DNA of 56,939 bases from Vibrio profundi (GTDB taxonomy: Bacteria > Pseudomonadota > Gammaproteobacteria > Enterobacterales > Vibrionaceae). Of this stretch, positions 54,403 through 56,939 are shown piece by piece. Every line of letters starts with the position of its first letter. The first letter of the stretch is position 1. The stretch is from assembly GCF_005281835.1 (NCBI RefSeq), contig NZ_RZIS01000017.1, positions 1 through 56,939 on the forward strand, written 5' to 3'. A model generated the notes under the pieces. It ran no database searches, was not told where the DNA came from, and saw only the letters and a program-made list of their open reading frames with translations. Made by a program: the position numbers and the translations under genes.

Positions 54403-55068
54403 ATGAAAAAGAACGTTATTATAAGCTGGTCTTCAGGCAAAGACTCTACGTTAACCTTAGAACGTTTACTTGAAAGTAAGGATTATGAAGTGGTGGGGCT
54501 TTATACCACTTACGTAGGTGATGAAGTGCCATTTCAGGTAACCCCCTTAAAGGTTGTCAAAATGCAAGCGGAGTTGATTGGCTTACCGCTAATCACTATA
54601 GAGCTCCCAGAAGTTTTTCCATCAAACGATGTTTATCAATCGACCATCGTAAAAGCATTGCAAACTTCAGGACTCAATATCGATGCTGTAGCGTTCGGTG
54701 ATATGTTTTGTAACGGGATAGCGGATTACCGAAGAAGCTACATAGAACCAGCAGGGTGGGAGTGTGTTTTTCCACTGTTAGGGGAAAACAGCCAGCAATT
54801 GGCTCACGAAATTTTGAGCCGAGGTATCGAGACGATTTTGGTAACTGTGGATAGGCAGCAGTTACCTTCAAGTTTTTGCGGTGAGCTTTACTCTTATGAC
54901 ATGCTTGATCGCTTGCCAGAAGGTGTAGATCCATGTGGAGAGGATGGGGAGTTTCATACCCTAGTCACTTCGGCCCCCTCTTTTAGAGGAAAGCTTTCAA
55001 TTGAGCGTACTGCCATTGAAACTGGCGAACGATTTACCCATCAACGATATAGTGCTGTAATTGCGTAA
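54403..55068 (+). CDS. DUF71/COG2102 PP-loop ATPase (B12-salvage subgroup)
   Basis: 221 residues. The PP-loop SWSSGKDST (about 8-16) binds ATP, and the C-terminal GEDGEFHTLV block is the DUF71 signature. Members are often annotated as diphthine-ammonia ligase, but bacteria lack diphthamide. A published genome-context study of DUF71 predicted a role in B12 salvage for the bacterial subgroup next to btuB. Position directly after riboswitch-btuB supports that here. The reaction, possibly ATP-dependent amide chemistry on a corrinoid, is inferred. Confidence 0.85.
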   Translation: MKKNVIISWSSGKDSTLTLERLLESKDYEVVGLYTTYVGDEVPFQVTPLKVVKMQAELIGLPLITIELPEVFPSNDVYQSTIVKALQTSGLNIDAVAFGDMFCNGIADYRRSYIEPAGWECVFPLLGENSQQLAHEILSRGIETILVTVDRQQLPSSFCGELYSYDMLDRLPEGVDPCGEDGEFHTLVTSAPSFRGKLSIERTAIETGERFTHQRYSAVIA

Positions 55069-55138
55069 ATTGGACAAGCGTTGGCGAATGGTAAATGAGG
55101 GAGTATGATTGCTTTGTTTTAGATAATGGGTATTCATA

Positions 55139-55939
55139 GTGTTAGATAGTCAAAAAAAACATGTCTTAGTATTTGATTCAGGGGTTGGCGGCTTATCCGT
55201 CTTTCAGGAAATCAAGAAACGACTCCCACATTTTGACTATACCTACGTGTTCGATAATGAGGCTTACCCTTACGGGGAGTTGAAACAAGATACGTTGATA
55301 ACGCGCGTCTCTATGATTGTTGCTGATTTCATTGAGGCCCATCGAATCGATTTGGTCGTAATCGCTTGTAATACAGCCAGTACAATTGTCTTACCTGTTC
55401 TTCGTCAGCAGCATTCCATTCCTATCGTTGGTGTTGTCCCAGCAATAAAGCCCGCGTCTATTCTTGCGAATAAGGCGGTGGGTTTGATCGCAACACCTGC
55501 GACAGTGACACGTGAATATACTCATGAGCTCATTAAAAACTTTTCCAGTGACAAAAACGTCGAACTGTTAGGTTCAACCCGGCTGGTGGATATGGCCGAA
55601 GATAAACTACGTGGTGAAGCGATCTGTTTATCTGAGCTTGAAGAAATATTGTCGCCATTGATTGGTAATGTCGATGTGGCTGTTTTGGGGTGTACGCACT
55701 TTCCGTTGATCAAAGCAGAAATCCAGCAAGTATTAGGATGTGAGGTGTCTTTGGTGGATTCAGGCTTAGCGATTGCTAATCGCGTTGAATATTTACTGCC
55801 AATAGAAGGAAAGAATAGAAAGGAAGGGAAGTGTCAGATTTTTTGTAGTGCGCTTCCTAATAAAGAAAGCGCACTAAATCATAGCTTGAAGCAATTAGGT
55901 TTTACGCCTGTCCAGATTCATCCGATTCAGGGTGTTTAG
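55139..55939 (+). CDS. murI: Glutamate racemase MurI
   Basis: 266 residues from a GTG. The two catalytic Cys lie in IACNTAST (about 79-86) and LGCTHFPL (about 183-190). The N-terminal FDSGVGGLSV signature is present. It supplies D-glutamate for peptidoglycan. btuB-murI-rRNA operon order is as at E. coli rrnB. Its 3' end overlaps the opposing RRM gene by 38 bp. Confidence 0.96.
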   Translation: MLDSQKKHVLVFDSGVGGLSVFQEIKKRLPHFDYTYVFDNEAYPYGELKQDTLITRVSMIVADFIEAHRIDLVVIACNTASTIVLPVLRQQHSIPIVGVVPAIKPASILANKAVGLIATPATVTREYTHELIKNFSSDKNVELLGSTRLVDMAEDKLRGEAICLSELEEILSPLIGNVDVAVLGCTHFPLIKAEIQQVLGCEVSLVDSGLAIANRVEYLLPIEGKNRKEGKCQIFCSALPNKESALNHSLKQLGFTPVQIHPIQGV

Positions 55940-56354
55940 GATCATTAGCAACACGGACTTTTAAAGTACGCTGCATGTAGTCTTTATCATTCAGTGCTGA
56001 TATAGCAGTTTGAACATCATCGCTCGCCATAACAACAAAACCAAATCCTCTTCTTTTCCCTGTGCGTTTATCTTTCATTAAACGTACAGCAAACACTTCA
56101 CCATGTTCAGAGAACAACTCACGTACGTGTGACTCATTTGCTTTATAAGGTAAGTTGCCAACATAAAGCGTTTTAGTTGAAGCTTTAGGTTCAGAATCTG
56201 TCTTTGTATTAGTGCTTGAAAGGTTTGCGATAAAAGCGGAAGCCAAGACACCGATAATAAAGGTAATAGCAGGTGATATTTCCACCTGTGAGAATACTAT
56301 GCCGCCCAATACAGCTACTGCGACGATTAGTAACATCGATTTTTTAGAGTTCAT
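55902..56354 (-). CDS. Membrane-anchored RRM RNA-binding protein
   Basis: 150 residues. Two hydrophobic segments at the N terminus (about 6-23 and 27-45) are followed by one RNA recognition motif (about 61-138). RNP2 is LYVGNL and RNP1 is RGFGFVVM, both intact with the aromatic residue needed for RNA binding. Bacterial RRM proteins are usually soluble and small, so the membrane anchor is unusual. It is just upstream of the rRNA promoter, on the opposite strand. Confidence 0.85.
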   Translation of the reverse strand: MNSKKSMLLIVAVAVLGGIVFSQVEISPAITFIIGVLASAFIANLSSTNTKTDSEPKASTKTLYVGNLPYKANESHVRELFSEHGEVFAVRLMKDKRTGKRRGFGFVVMASDDVQTAISALNDKDYMQRTLKVRVANDPKHPESDESGQA

Positions 56355-56545
56355 ATTTGAATACTACATATTAATAAACGAAATAGACGCATCTACCATT
56401 AACAAAATAGACACATGAATCTTACGTTTATGGTTTGCAATTTTCCAACATATTGCTGTGATATGTTTCAAATGTTTAGTTTTTATTCGAAAAATGCCGA
56501 TTTGATGGCATTTTAAGCGAACAAAAACTTATTTCAAAAAAGCTC

Positions 56546-56573
56546 TTGCGCTTAGGTCTGATCTCTCTATAAT
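56546..56573 (+). promoter_or_regulatory. rRNA operon promoter P1
   Basis: TTGCGC and a perfect TATAAT are separated by 16 bp. An A/T-rich UP-element-like stretch lies directly before the -35, and a GC-rich discriminator GCCGCC follows the -10, typical of growth-rate and ppGpp control. Confidence 0.85.
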
Positions 56574-56649
56574 GCCGCCTCACCGACACGGAGTGAGACG
56601 AAAGTCACACAGTCAAATCGGTAGAGAGAAAAGAAGTTGAAAACAACGC

Positions 56650-56677
56650 TTGACTCTCAAAACGGTGCGAGTATAGT
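56650..56677 (+). promoter_or_regulatory. rRNA operon promoter P2
   Basis: TTGACT and TATAGT are separated by 16 bp, about 104 bp after P1, followed by a GC-rich discriminator. This tandem P1-P2 layout is standard for enteric and Vibrio rRNA operons. Confidence 0.85.
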
Positions 56678-56939
56678 ACGCACCCCTAGCGAGTGAGAAG
56701 TAAATCACAAAACGCTAGAAGCTCTTTAACAATTTAAACCTATCAATCTGTGTGGGCACTCGTTGATGAATATCAAAAATTGATTCTTAGGAATCACTTT
56801 GGTTTCAATGAGCTGAGTGACCAATCAAGACTTCGGTCTTGGCACAGTCAATTCATTATCGTTCTGTTGGAACGATAATAAGCTTTAGAATTACATTAGT
56901 AGTTTTGAAGTCAGTATTCATTGAGCCGACAAAATCTTA
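56678..56939 (+). other. rRNA operon leader, partial, with boxB-boxA antiterminator
   Basis: A boxB-like stem pairs CTAGCG (56686-56691) with CGCTAG (56713-56718). boxA GCTCTTTAACA follows at 56721-56731. Downstream hairpins include a UUCG-capped stem (56826-56841) and another at 56856-56878, likely for RNase III processing. The leader runs to the window end; 16S rRNA should begin just beyond. Confidence 0.88.

Overview
The window is about 57 kb of a Vibrio (Vibrionaceae, Gammaproteobacteria) large chromosome close to the replication origin. Gene content and order follow the Escherichia coli/Vibrio blocks hemCDXY-cyaA-cyaY-lysA-dapF-xerC-yigB, pldB-yigL-rhtB, rsmD-ftsYEX-rpoH, glpEG, ubiCA-plsB-dgkA-lexA-dinF, and sthA-fabR-yijD-trmA-btuB-murI. 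The window opens in the distal tRNA-Asp/tRNA-Trp genes of one rRNA operon. It closes in the P1/P2 promoters and leader of another operon of the same orientation, just short of 16S rRNA, so it is a complete inter-rRNA-operon segment. The species cannot be fixed from sequence alone.

Layout: 1-1.3 kb, tRNA-Asp, tRNA-Trp, terminators and a 1 kb gene-free stretch. 1.3-8.7 kb, haem genes hemCDXY (minus), cyaA and cyaY. 8.7-13.4 kb, lptM, lysA, dapF, DUF484, xerC and yigB. 13.5-18.7 kb, a tandem pair of FIST-GGDEF-EAL signalling proteins followed by a palindromic parS-like site. 18.7-25.4 kb, tapT, a lipoprotein, an EVE-domain protein, yigL, pldB, rhtB and an EAL-HDOD protein. 25.4-28.7 kb, an arsenate-resistance cassette: arsR, an accessory GAPDH, a dual-specificity-type phosphatase and arsJ. 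28.7-33.6 kb, an acyltransferase, small membrane and hypothetical proteins including an unlisted 26-residue membrane peptide, yhhM/yhhN/yecH/yhgN and yhhL.

33.5-41.9 kb holds rsmD, ftsY, ftsE, ftsX, rpoH, a DnaA-box/GATC cluster, glpE, glpG, a FliL-like protein, ubiC and ubiA. 42-48 kb holds plsB, dgkA, lexA with two SOS boxes, a methyltransferase behind two Fur boxes, and dinF. 48-56.4 kb holds sthA, fabR, yijD, trmA, a cobalamin riboswitch, btuB, a DUF71 ATPase, murI and a membrane-anchored RRM protein. 56.4-56.9 kb holds the rRNA promoters and leader.

Most of the region is vertically inherited housekeeping sequence: tetrapyrrole, lysine/peptidoglycan, phospholipid and ubiquinone synthesis, cell division, heat-shock and SOS regulators. 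The accessory or less understood parts are the duplicated FIST-GGDEF-EAL genes, the arsenate cassette with an in-operon phosphatase and an internal terminator, the Fur-controlled methyltransferase between lexA and dinF, the riboswitch-btuB-DUF71 locus, and several small membrane proteins (HEPN-like, 26-residue, RRM). The parS-like palindrome and DnaA-box cluster suggest that the intergenic DNA also serves chromosome replication and segregation.
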